From Paramoeba atlantica (taxonomy: Eukaryota; Discosea): a stretch of 64,000 nucleotides of DNA. The notes under the pieces are model-generated. The model made no database searches and had not been told where the DNA came from. It was given only the letters and a program-made list of their open reading frames with translations. The stretch is taken from positions 248,001-312,000 of the forward strand of contig CDRNVI010000052.1 of assembly GCA_977017575.1 (NCBI GenBank), in the 5' to 3' direction. Position numbers and translations under genes: made by a program. This document shows positions 28,843 to 40,206 of the stretch, piece after piece (position 1 is the first letter of the stretch; each line of letters begins with the position of its first letter).

Positions 28843-31800
28843 GTTATCTTAATACCAAAAGTGATCTTAAGACAAAAAGTGATCTTAATACAAAAAGTGA
28901 TCTTAAGACAAAAAGTGATCTTAATACAAAAAGTGATCTTAATACAAAAAGTGATCATAATACAAAAAGTGATCTTAATACAAAAAGTGTTCTTAATACT
29001 AAAAGTGATCTTAATACAAAAAGTGATCTTAATACAAAAAGTGATCTTAATACAAAAAGTGATCTTAATACAAAAAGTGATCTTAATACAAAAAGTGATC
29101 TTAATACAAAAAGTGATCCTAATACAAAAAGTGATCTTAATACAAAAAGTGATCTTAATACAAAAAGTGATCTTAATACAAAAAGTGATCTTAATACAAA
29201 AAGTGATCTTAATACAAAAAGTGATCTTAATACAAAAAGTGATCTTAATAAAAAAAGTGATCTTAATACAAAAAGTGATCTTAATACAAAAAGTGATCTT
29301 AATACAAAAAGTGATCTTAATACAAAAAGTGATCTTAATACCAAAAGTGATCTTAATGCAAAAAGTGTTCTTAATACAAAAAGTGATCTTAATACAAAAA
29401 GTGATCCTAATACAAAAAGTGATCTTAATACAAAAAGTGATCTTAATACAAAAAGTGGTCTTAATACAAAAAGTGATCTTAATACAAAAAGTGATCTTAA
29501 TACAAAAAGTGATCTTAATACAAAAAGTGATCTTAATACAAAAAGTGATCTTAATACAAAAAGTGATCTTAATACAAAAAGTGATCTTAATACAAAAAGT
29601 GATCTTAATACAAAAAGTGATCTTAATACAAAAGGTGATCTTAATACAAAAAGTGATCTTAATGCAAAAAGTGATCTTAATACAAAAAGTGATTTTAATA
29701 CCAAAAGTGATCTTAATGCAAAAAGTGATCTTAATACAAAAAGTGATCTTAATACAAAAAGTGATCTTAATACAAAAAGTGATCTTAATACAAAAAGTGA
29801 TCTTAATACAAAAAGTGATCTTAATACAAAAAGTGATCTTAATACAAAAAGTGATCTTAATACAAAAAGTGATCTTAATACAAAAAGTGATCTTAATACA
29901 AAAAGTGATCTTAATGCAAAAAGTGATCTTAATACAAAAAGTGATCTTAATACAAAAAGTGATCTTAATACAAAAAGTGATCTTAATACAAAAAGTGATC
30001 TTAATACAAAAAGTGATCTTAATACAAAAAGTGATCTTAATACAAAAAGTGATCTTAATACAAAAAGTGATCTTAGTACCAAAAGTGATCTTAATCGAAA
30101 AAGTGATCTGAATACAAAAAGTGATCTTAATACAAAAAGGTGATCTTAATACAAAAAGTGATCTTAATACAAAAAGTGATCTTAATACAAAAACTGGTCT
30201 TAATACAAAAAGTGATCTTAATACAAAAAGTGATCTTAATACAAAAAGTGATCTTAATACAAAAGGTGATCTTAATACAAAAAGTGATCTTAATACAAAA
30301 AGTGAGCTTAATACAAAAGGTGATCTTAATACAAAAAGTGATCTTAATACAAAAAGTGATCTTAATACAAAACGTGATCTTAATACAAAAGTGATCTTAA
30401 TACAAAAAGTGATCTTAATACAAAAAGTGATCCTAATACAAAAAGTGATCTGAACACAAAAAGTGATCTTAATACAAAAAGTGATCTTAATACAAAAAGT
30501 GATCTTAACAAAAAAACTGGTCTTAATACAAAAAGTGATCTTAATACAAAAAGTGATCTTAATACAAAAAGTGATCTTAATACAAAAGGTGATCTTAATA
30601 CAAAAAGTGATCTTAATACAAAAAGTGAGCTTAATACAAAAGGTGATCTTAATACAAAAAGTGATCTTAATACAAAAAGTGATCTTAATACAAAATGTGA
30701 TCTTAATACAAAAGTGATCTTAATACAAAAAGTGATCTTAATACAAAAGTGATCTTAATACAAAAAGTGATCTTAATACAAAAAGTGATCTTAATACAAA
30801 AAGTGATCCTAATACAAAAAGTGATCTGAACACAAAAAGTGATCTTAATACAAAAAGTGATCTTAATACAAAAAGTGATCTTAATACAAAAAGTGATCTT
30901 AATACAAAAAGTGATCTTAATACAAAAAGTGTTCTTATTCCAAAAGGTGATCTTAATACAAAAAGTGATCTTAATACAAAAAGTGATCTTAATACAAAAA
31001 GTGATCTTAATACAAAAAGTGATCTTAATACAAAAAGTGATCTTAATACAAAAAGTGATCTTAATACAAAAAGTGATCTTATTCCAAAAGGTGATCTTAA
31101 TACAAAAAGTGATCTTAATACAAAAAGTGATCTTAATACAAAAAGTGATCTTAATACAAAAAGTGATCTTAATACAAAAAGTGATCTTAATACAAAAAGT
31201 GATCTTAATACAAAAAGTGATCTTAATACAAAAAGTGATCTTAATACAAAACGTGATCTTAATACAAAAAGTGATCTTAATACAAAAAGTGATCTTAATA
31301 CAAAAAGTGATCTTAATACAAAAGGTGATCTTAATACAAAAAGTGATCTTAATACAAAAAGTGATCTTAATACAAAAAGTGATCTTAATACAAAAAGTGA
31401 TCTTAATACAAAAAGTGATCTTAATACAAAAGGTGATCTTAATACAAAAGGTGATCTTAATACAAAAAGTGATCTTAATACAAAAAGTGATCTTAATACA
31501 AAAAGTGATCTTAATACAAAAAGTGATCTTAATACAAAAAGTGATCTTAATACAAAAAGTGATCTCAATACAAAAAGTGTTCTTAATACAAAAAGTGATC
31601 TTAATACAAAAAGTGATCTTAATACAAAAAGTGATCTTAATACAAAAAGTGATCTTAATACAAAAAGTGATCTTAATACAAAAAGTGATCTTAATACAAA
31701 AAGTGATCTTAATACAAAAAGGGTCTTAATACAAAACGTGATCTTAATACAAAAAGTGATCTTAATACAAAAAGTGATCTTAATACAAAAAGTGATCTTA

Positions 31801-34800
31801 ATACCAAAAGGGATCTTAATACAAAAAGTGATCTTAATACAAAAAGTGATCTTAATACAAAAAGTGATCTTAATACAAAAAGTGATCTTAATACAAAAAG
31901 TGATCTTAATACAAAAGGTGATCTTAATACAAAAGGTGATCTTAATACAAAAAGTGATCTTAATACAAAAAGTGATCTTAATACAAAAAGTGATCTTAAT
32001 ACAAAAAGTGATCTTAATACAAAAAGTGATCTTAATACAAAAAGTGATCTTAATACAAAAAGTGATCTTAATACAAAAAGTGTTCTTAATACAAAAAGTG
32101 ATCTTAATACAAAAAGTGATCTTAATACAAAAAGTGATCTTAATACAAAAAGTGATCTTAATACAAAAAGTGGTCTTAATACAAAAAGTGATCTTAATAC
32201 AAAAAGTGATCTTAATACAAAAAGTGATCTTAATACAAAAAGTGGTCTTAATACAAAACGTGATCCTAATACAAAAAGTGTTCTTAATGCAAAAAGTGAT
32301 CTTAATACAAAAAGTGATCTTAATACAAAAAGTGTTCTTAATACAAAAAGTGATCTTAATACAAAAAGTGATCTTAATACAAAAAGTGATCTTAATACAA
32401 AAAGTGATCTTAATACAAAAAGTGATCTTGTTCCAAAAGGTGATCTTAATACAAAAAGTGATCTTAATACAAAAAGTGATCTTAATACAAAAAGTGATCT
32501 TAATACAAAAGGTGATCTTAATACAAAAAGTGATCTTAATACAAAAAGTGATCTTAATACAAAAAGTGATCTTAATACAAAAAGTGATCTTAATACAAAA
32601 AGTTATCTTAATACCAAAAGTGATCTTAAGACAAAAAGTGATCTTAATACAAAAAGTGATCTTAAGACAAAAAGTGATCTTAATACAAAAAGTGATCTTA
32701 ATACAAAAAGTGATCATAATACAAAAAGTGATCTTAATACAAAAAGTGTTCTTAATACTAAAAGTGATCTTAATACAAAAAGTGATCTTAATACAAAAAG
32801 TGATCTTAATACAAAAAGTGATCTTAATACAAAAAGTGATCTTAATACAAAAAGTGATCTTAATACAAAAAGTGATCCTAATACAAAAAGTGATCTTAAT
32901 ACAAAAAGTGATCTTAATACAAAAAGTGATCTTAATACAAAAAGTGATCTTAATACAAAAAGTGATCTTAATACAAAAAGTGATCTTAATACAAAAAGTG
33001 ATCTTAATAAAAAAAGTGATCTTAATACAAAAAGTGATCTTAATACAAAAAGTGATCTTAATACAAAAAGTGATCTTAATACAAAAAGTGATCTTAATAC
33101 CAAAAGTGATCTTAATGCAAAAAGTGTTCTTAATACAAAAAGTGATCTTAATACAAAAAGTGATCCTAATACAAAAAGTGATCTTAATACAAAAAGTGAT
33201 CTTAATACAAAAAGTGGTCTTAATACAAAAAGTGATCTTAATACAAAAAGTGATCTTAATACAAAAAGTGATCTTAATACAAAAAGTGATCTTAATACAA
33301 AAAGTGATCTTAATACAAAAAGTGATCTTAATACAAAAAGTGATCTTAATACAAAAAGTGATCTTAATACAAAAAGTGATCTTAATACAAAAGGTGATCT
33401 TAATACAAAAAGTGATCTTAATGCAAAAAGTGATCTTAATACAAAAAGTGATTTTAATACCAAAAGTGATCTTAATGCAAAAAGTGATCTTAATACAAAA
33501 AGTGATCTTAATACAAAAAGTGATCTTAATACAAAAAGTGATCTTAATACAAAAAGTGATCTTAATACAAAAAGTGATCTTAATACAAAAAGTGATCTTA
33601 ATACAAAAAGTGATCTTAATACAAAAAGTGATCTTAATACAAAAAGTGATCTTAATGCAAAAAGTGATCTTAATACAAAAAGTGATCTTAATACAAAAAG
33701 TGATCTTAATACAAAAAGTGATCTTAATACAAAAAGTGATCTTAATACAAAAAGTGATCTTAATACAAAAAGTGATCTTAATACAAAAAGTGATCTTAAT
33801 ACAAAAAGTGATCTTAGTACCAAAAGTGATCTTAATCGAAAAAGTGATCTGAATACAAAAAGTGATCTTAATACAAAAAGGTGATCTTAATACAAAAAGT
33901 GATCTTAATACAAAAAGTGATCTTAATACAAAAACTGGTCTTAATACAAAAAGTGATCTTAATACAAAAAGTGATCTTAATACAAAAAGTGATCTTAATA
34001 CAAAAGGTGATCTTAATACAAAAAGTGATCTTAATACAAAAAGTGAGCTTAATACAAAAGGTGATCTTAATACAAAAAGTGATCTTAATACAAAAAGTGA
34101 TCTTAATACAAAACGTGATCTTAATACAAAAGTGATCTTAATACAAAAAGTGATCTTAATACAAAAAGTGATCCTAATACAAAAAGTGATCTGAACACAA
34201 AAAGTGATCTTAATACAAAAAGTGATCTTAATACAAAAAGTGATCTTAACAAAAAAACTGGTCTTAATACAAAAAGTGATCTTAATACAAAAAGTGATCT
34301 TAATACAAAAAGTGATCTTAATACAAAAGGTGATCTTAATACAAAAAGTGATCTTAATACAAAAAGTGAGCTTAATACAAAAGGTGATCTTAATACAAAA
34401 AGTGATCTTAATACAAAAAGTGATCTTAATACAAAATGTGATCTTAATACAAAAGTGATCTTAATACAAAAAGTGATCTTAATACAAAAGTGATCTTAAT
34501 ACAAAAAGTGATCTTAATACAAAAAGTGATCTTAATACAAAAAGTGATCCTAATACAAAAAGTGATCTGAACACAAAAAGTGATCTTAATACAAAAAGTG
34601 ATCTTAATACAAAAAGTGATCTTAATACAAAAAGTGATCTTAATACAAAAAGTGATCTTAATACAAAAAGTGTTCTTATTCCAAAAGGTGATCTTAATAC
34701 AAAAAGTGATCTTAATACAAAAAGTGATCTTAATACAAAAAGTGATCTTAATACAAAAAGTGATCTTAATACAAAAAGTGATCTTAATACAAAAAGTGAT

Positions 34801-36350
34801 CTTAATACAAAAAGTGATCTTATTCCAAAAGGTGATCTTAATACAAAAAGTGATCTTAATACAAAAAGTGATCTTAATACAAAAAGTGATCTTAATACAA
34901 AAAGTGATCTTAATACAAAAAGTGATCTTAATACAAAAAGTGATCTTAATACAAAAAGTGATCTTAATACAAAAAGTGATCTTAATACAAAACGTGATCT
35001 TAATACAAAAAGTGATCTTAATACAAAAAGTGATCTTAATACAAAAAGTGATCTTAATACAAAAGGTGATCTTAATACAAAAAGTGATCTTAATACAAAA
35101 AGTGATCTTAATACAAAAAGTGATCTTAATACAAAAAGTGATCTTAATACAAAAAGTGATCTTAATACAAAAGGTGATCTTAATACAAAAGGTGATCTTA
35201 ATACAAAAAGTGATCTTAATACAAAAAGTGATCTTAATACAAAAAGTGATCTTAATACAAAAAGTGATCTTAATACAAAAAGTGATCTTAATACAAAAAG
35301 TGATCTCAATACAAAAAGTGTTCTTAATACAAAAAGTGATCTTAATACAAAAAGTGATCTTAATACAAAAAGTGATCTTAATACAAAAAGTGATCTTAAT
35401 ACAAAAAGTGATCTTAATACAAAAAGTGATCTTAATACAAAAAGTGATCTTAATACAAAAAGGGTCTTAATACAAAACGTGATCTTAATACAAAAAGTGA
35501 TCTTAATACAAAAAGTGATCTTAATACAAAAAGTGATCTTAATACCAAAAGGGATCTTAATACAAAAAGTGATCTTAATACAAAAAGTGATCTTAATACA
35601 AAAAGTGATCTTAATACAAAAAGTGATCTTAATACAAAAAGTGATCTTAATACAAAAGGTGATCTTAATACAAAAGGTGATCTTAATACAAAAAGTGATC
35701 TTAATACAAAAAGTGATCTTAATACAAAAAGTGATCTTAATACAAAAAGTGATCTTAATACAAAAAGTGATCTTAATACAAAAAGTGATCTTAATACAAA
35801 AAGTGATCTTAATACAAAAAGTGATCTTAATACAAAAAGTGATCTTAATACAAAAAGTGTTCTTAATACAAAAAGTGATCTTAATACAAAAAGTGATCTT
35901 AATACAAAAAGTGATCTTAATACAAAAAGTGATCTTAATACAAAAAGTGGTCTTAATACAAAAAGTGATCTTAATACAAAAAGTGATCTTAATACAAAAA
36001 GTGATCTTAATACAAAAAGTGGTCTTAATACAAAACGTGATCCTAATACAAAAAGTGTTCTTAATGCAAAAAGTGATCTTAATACAAAAAGTGATCTTAA
36101 TACAAAAAGTGTTCTTAATACAAAAAGTGATCTTAATACAAAAAGTGATCTTAATACAAAAAGTGATCTTAATACAAAAAGTGATCTTAATACAAAAAGT
36201 GATCTTGTTCCAAAAGGTGATCTTAATACAAAAAGTGATCTTAATACAAAAAGTGATCTTAATACAAAAAGTGATCTTAATACAAAAGGTGATCTTAATA
36301 CAAAAAGTGATCTTAATACAAAAAGTGATCTTAATACGAAAAGTGATCTT
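28843..36350. repeat. About 3.75-kb tandem higher-order satellite block spanning domains II and III
   Basis: The series starting at 28843 (a GTTATCTT unit) recurs at 32602, an offset of 3,759 bp. Farther in, the offset is 3,741 bp (for example 30121 and 33862, 30463 and 34204, 30839 and 34580), so the copies differ by one or two whole units. Rare variants such as GTGATTTT, AACAAAAAAAC, TTATTCC and a one-base-short unit are all duplicated, which shows a block-scale event. Confidence 0.85.
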
Positions 36351-38342
36351 AATACAAAAAGTGATCTTAATACAAAAAGTGATCTTAATACAAAACGTGA
36401 TCTTATTACAAAAGGTGATCTTAATGCAAAAAGTGATCTTAATACAAAAAGTGATCTTAATACAAAAAGTGATCTTAATACAAAAAGTGATCTTAATACA
36501 AAAAGTGATCTTAATACAAAAAGTGATCTTAATACAAAAAGTCATCTTAATACAAAAAGTGATCTTAATACAAAAAGTGATCTTAATACAAAAAGTGATC
36601 TTAATACAAAAAGTGATCTTAATACAAAAAGTGATCTTAATACAAAAAGTGATCTTAATACAAAAAGTGATCTTAATACAAAACGTGATCTTAATACAAA
36701 AAGTGATCTTAATACAAAAAGTGATCTTAATACAAAAAGTGATCTTAATACAAAAGGTGATCTTAATACAAAAGGTGATCTTAATACAAAAAGTGATCTT
36801 AATACAAAAAGTGATCTTAATACAAAAAGTGATCTTAATAGAAAAGTGATCTTAATACAAAAAGTGATCTTAATACAAAAGTGATCTTAATACAAAAAGT
36901 GATCTGAATACAAAAAGTGATCTTAATACAAAACGTGATCTTAATACAAAAAGTGATCTTAATACAAAAAGTGATCTTAATACAAAAAGTGATCTTAATA
37001 CAAAAAGTGATCTTAATACAAAAAGTGATCTTAATACAAAAAGTGATCTTAATACAAAATGTGATCTTAATACAAAAAGTGATCTTAATACAAAAAGTGA
37101 TCTTAATACAAAAAGTGATCTTAATACAAAACGTGATCTTAATACAAAAAGTGATCTTAATACAAAAGGTGATCTTAATACAAAAAGTGATCTTAATACA
37201 AAAGGTGATCTTAATACAAAAGGTGATCTTAATACAAAAAGTGATCTTAATACAAAAAGTGATCTTAATACAAAAAGTGGTCTTAATACAAAAAGTGATC
37301 TTAATACAAAAAGTGATCTTAATACAAAAAGTGTTCTTAATACAAAAAGTGATCTTAATACAAAAAGTGATCTTAATACAAAAAGTGATCTTAATACAAA
37401 ATGTGATCTTAATACAAAAAGTGATCTTAATACAAAAAGTGATCTTAATACAAAAAGTGATCTTAATACAAAAAGTGATCTTAATACAAAAAGTGATCTT
37501 AATACAAAAAGTGATCTTAATACAAAAAGTGATCTTAATACAAAAAGTGATCTTAATACAAAAAGTGATCTTAATACAAAAAGTGATCTTAATACAAAAA
37601 GTGATCTTAATACAAAACGTGATCTTAATACAAAAAGTGATCTTAATACAAAAAGTGATCTTAATACAAAAAGTGATCTTAATACAAAAGGTGATCTTAA
37701 TACAAAAAGTGATCTTAATACAAAAAGTGATCTTAATACAAAACGTGATCTTAATACAAAAGGTGATCTTAATACAAAAAGTGATCTTAATACAAAAAGT
37801 GATCTTAATACAAAAAGTGATCTTAATACAAAAAGTGATCTTAATACAAAAAGTGATCTTAATGCAAAAAGTGATCTTAATACAAAAAGTGATCTTAATA
37901 CAAAAAGTGATCTTAATACAAAAAGTGATCTTAATACAAAAAGTGATCGTAATACAAAAAGTGATCTTAATACAAAAAGTGATCTTAATACAAAAAGTGG
38001 TCTTAATACAAAAAGTGATCTTAATACAAAAAGTGATCTTAATACAAAAAGTGATCTTAATACAAAAAGTGATCTTAATACAAAAAGTGATCTTAATACA
38101 AAACGTGATCTTAATACAAAAAGTGATCTTAATACAAAAAGTGATCTTAATACAAAAAGTGATCTTAATACAAAAGGTGATCTTAATACAAAAAGTGATC
38201 TTAATACAAAAAGTGATCTTAATACAAAAAGTGATCTTAATACCAAAAGTGATCTTAATGCAAAAAGTGATCTTAATACAAAAAGTGATCTTAATACAAA
38301 AAGTGATCTTAATACAAAAAGTGATCTTAATACAAAAAGTGA
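30121..38342. repeat. Satellite domain III (edge domain, AAACGTG/AAAGGTG variants)
   Basis: The last 8 kb of the array carries variants scarce elsewhere: AAAACGTG, AAAAGGTG, AAAATGTG, GAGCTTAAT, TTATTCC and TTGTTCC, and several one-base-short units. The final full unit ends at about 38,339 and is followed directly by a SINE1 3' end. Higher divergence at an array edge is commonly seen in satellites; that this explains the pattern here is inference. Confidence 0.75.
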
Positions 38343-38376
38343 AAATCCAAAATCCGAATCATTCCGGATCGCTCAA
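38343..38376 (-). mobile_element. SINE1 3'-terminal fragment at the satellite edge
   Basis: The bases directly after the last satellite unit (AATCCAAAATCCGAATCATT and on to about 38376) match the reverse complement of the SINE1 3' end, including its GGATTT-type tail. The tail side faces the satellite. This is therefore the right boundary of the array as seen here. Confidence 0.75.
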
Positions 38377-38720
38377 TGTTTCAAATAATTTGCAGAATTT
38401 TGACCCTTCTTTTCCTTAAAAATCTTTCCTATAGCCATCTGGTGTTTTATGAAGCTTTTTATGCAGCAAATCAGCTTAGAATTTCGAGATCTGTTGAATG
38501 CCGAAGGAATGAGATCACAAGCTCTCACGACACAAATTTTATACTCCAGGTTATGCAAGACCTGGGTGCTATAATCCGAAATGCTCTGATCATGTTCTTA
38601 AACCCTTGGTAGGATGCACCTTGACAGGTTTTGTTTGTTTTTTTGGTAACGAACTTTATCGCAGGGCATCTTCAGATGCCGTGATTCAGGACTGGCATTC
38701 TTTCCTTCCTTTCTGAAAAC
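38377..38720. other. No gene recognised
   Basis: About 340 bp of ordinary-looking sequence between two SINE1 copies. Short open frames exist on both strands (up to about 78 codons), but none has recognisable content and they overlap each other. I see no repeats here shared with the rest of the window. Confidence 0.6.
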
Positions 38721-39098
38721 ATCCAATCCAAATCATTCCGGATTGCTCCGGATGGTCACTGGCAAGCCAGACCCTTCACAGACAGATTTGGAAGTTCCGA
38801 GGCCGACGTCCTCTACCAGTTTCCGCTTGCCCAAGGCGGCACCAACGTGATGTTGCCAACACGCTGCGTCGACGAACTGTACGTCAACACGGCTTACCCA
38901 AGAGGTGTAAGCCGGGTAAGGGAGCTGGTTCCCTGAGGGGAGGGTCCGGGACGGTCCTCCGAGTACTGGACCTATTCGGTTATCAGCCAGCCTCTTAGAG
39001 TGAGGCCGCCGGGAATATTGCGATGAGCGGGTTTGAACTCGCCGTCTGAGCACCATGTGCTTCAAACTTTGAATTCTTGCCACTCCGCCACCTCCGCC
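38721..39098 (-). mobile_element. SINE1, full length (tRNA-Leu-derived)
   Basis: A complete SINE1 copy in minus orientation: tail at the left, tRNA-like head at the right (39000-39098). The head carries an A box-like GTGGCGGAGTGGCAAGAA, an anticodon-like loop CTCAAAG, a GCAC-ATG-GTGC variable-arm hairpin and a B box-like GAGTTCAAACCCGC. These fit descent from a class II tRNA, probably Leu(CAA). The body continues for about 290 bp. I could not find clear target-site duplications here. Confidence 0.85.
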
Positions 39099-39204
39099 CT
39101 AAAGAGTACAACGCTCAGGGTTCCCGAGCGATCGCTCACCTCAGTACTAACTGAGCCTGGCGGTGCTTAACCTCACAAAGAACAGGATGTGGTGTTTTCA
39201 CCGT

Positions 39205-39600
39205 AGTATGGCCGTACAACCTGCAGGTTGGTGGTTAGATTCCCGCTATCGACAAAACTCGCAACCTGGCGGCCTCACTCAAGGGGAAGCGATCAGGAGT
39301 TCCTCCAAGGCCCATACTCAACCCCGCTCCCCTGGAGGACCGATCTGGAACCGCCGAGCTGAACCAGGCTCCGGCGCAACCGCTAAATTGCGATCTGCCT
39401 ACGCAAAGGAGGCTTGAGACACAGCCTAAACGATTCGAGGCGGTTGGACGCCCGTCCTGGTAGCTACGGTTGCGTAGCCGTTCTCGGGCTGCAAGGCGTC
39501 GAGTGCCGTCTTGGAAGGGGGTAGCAAGACAATGAAGGTCAGTGACCTGAAACTCTACCCTAACGGTTGGCGCTGCAGAGCCCTCCGTGTCTTCTTCTTT
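39205..39600 (+). mobile_element. SINE2 copy (tRNA-derived), plus strand
   Basis: This matches the sequences at 55103-55644 and 61545-61945 in the opposite orientation. It begins near the tRNA-like B-box region (TTGGTGGTTAGATTCCCGC, here damaged), runs through the shared body and ends with GCAGAGCCCTCCGTGTC followed by a TTC-rich tail. The part of the head carrying the A box is not recognisable in this copy. Confidence 0.75.
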
Positions 39601-39660
39601 TTCTTCTTCTTCATCTTCTTCTTTTTCTTCTTCTTCATCTTCTTCTTCTTCTTCTTCTGC
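39588..39660. repeat. TTC-rich microsatellite, tail of SINE2
   Basis: About 70 bp of imperfect (TTC)n with T-rich interruptions. It directly follows the SINE2 3' end. The same junction with GAA repeats on the other strand is seen at 40147-40170 and 55103-55131, so it is the normal tail of this SINE family, expanded here. Confidence 0.85.
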
Positions 39661-40146
39661 AAGGAATACATAGATGCATTCCTTGGCAATGTTGTGCCAC
39701 ATGTTTGGTCATAGCCTCTTTTTCAAGAGGTGTTTCGGAACACCTGGTATGTGTTTTCCGTTTCAAGGACGTTTTCTGTCCAAAGAAAAGCTGTCCAAAA
39801 AAAGCTTCTGCGGGTTTTGTTCGAAAAAAAATTCGTGCGGTATCCCCCCCCCCACTAGAGCCCCCCCATGGACGCCCCCCATGGACCCACCATTTTTTTC
39901 ATTTTTTTTTTTTTTGGCCCTTTTTGATCTTTTGCACAAAGTTGAGCTTCGGGATTCGGAAGGTCACTTTCGAGAAGAATAACTTTACAAGAATCACCAA
40001 TTGTAATAAGTTGATCGTCATTCGTTCGCTTTTTGTACCTTTTCATGCACTCTTCTTGAGCTTCCGTACTGACTGAAAAATCTTAAAAAGGAAGACGATC
40101 AATGTAGGAAGACTCATAGAAGTATTTTAGTGTGTCTTCTGGATTG
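39661..40146. other. Unassigned sequence with C-rich block
   Basis: No gene recognised. 39849-39895 contains C runs separated by CATGGAC; this resembles, in inverted orientation, the G-rich block at 58318-58395, and the adjacent TTCTGCGG and TTCGAAAAAA stretches also match there. A poly-T run follows at 39890-39915. The 39,990-40,080 part has a weak likeness to 43,400-43,470 (GCACTTCTTCTTGAG-type and ACTGACTGAA), perhaps a shared repeat. Confidence 0.5.
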
Positions 40147-40206
40147 CGCTCAGATGAAGAGAAGAAGAAGAAGACACTGAGGGCTCTGCAGCGCCAACCG
40201 TTAGGG
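40147..40206 (-). mobile_element. SINE2 3'-end fragment, minus strand
   Basis: GAAGAAGAAG-type repeats followed by CACTGAGGGCTCTGCAGCGC and AACCGTTAGGGTAGA match the SINE2 3' end. Only about 60 bp is present, so it is strongly 5'-truncated. It lies at the downstream end of the Helitron fragment. Confidence 0.75.

Larger units (their letters stand above)
14677..30120. repeat. Satellite domain II (CTGAAT marker)
   Basis: The GATCTGAAT variant first appears near 14,683 and recurs about twenty times up to about 30,110, at intervals that are multiples of 18 (for example 108, 540, 540, 1440, 1890, 1440, 1620, 558 and 486 bp). GATCCTAAT, TTAAGACA and AATAAAAAAA units are frequent here. The marker makes the higher-order structure easy to follow. 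Confidence 0.8.
1..38342. repeat. Giant 18-bp satellite array
   Basis: An uninterrupted head-to-tail array of the 18-mer GTGATCTTAATACAAAAA fills the first 38.3 kb, about 2,130 units, and runs off the left edge of the window. Most units match the consensus exactly or differ at one base. Common variants are AATGCAAAAA, GTGTTCTT, AATATAAAAA, GTGGTCTT, GATCATAAT, AATACTAAAA, TTAAGACA, AATACCAAAA, TTAGTACA, GATCCTAAT, GATCTGAAT and AATAAAAAAA. Nearly every unit contains GATC. Rare one-base slips change phase (six A instead of five near 2820, 4353, 5110, 6658, 10817 and 12512). Period 18 is divisible by 3 and the unit is stop-free in several frames, so long open frames arise automatically on both strands. 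I see no gene inside. A satellite role in heterochromatin is inference. Confidence 0.98.

Noticed and set aside
11886-30143. An open frame of about 6,000 codons, and many others of hundreds to over 5,000 codons on both strands between 1 and 38,342.
   Set aside because: They follow from an 18-bp tandem repeat whose period is a multiple of three and whose unit lacks stops in those frames. All have the same six-residue repeat, occur on both strands at once, and have no start or control features.
1-38342. CRISPR array
   Set aside because: There are no spacers; units are directly adjacent and nearly identical.
1-38342. Telomere repeat
   Set aside because: The unit is 18 bp, A/T-rich, lacks G-runs and does not resemble known telomere repeats; it also has higher-order structure typical of satellites.
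1-38342. Centromere
   Set aside because: A large satellite with higher-order structure is compatible with one, but nothing in the sequence itself shows kinetochore function.
38373-38612. Short open frames on both strands as host genes
   Set aside because: Under 80 codons, overlapping, no recognisable motif, and one extends from SINE sequence.
39511-40076. Phe/Leu-rich open frames as membrane proteins
   Set aside because: They are translations of the TTC-rich SINE2 tail and of poly-T/poly-C runs.
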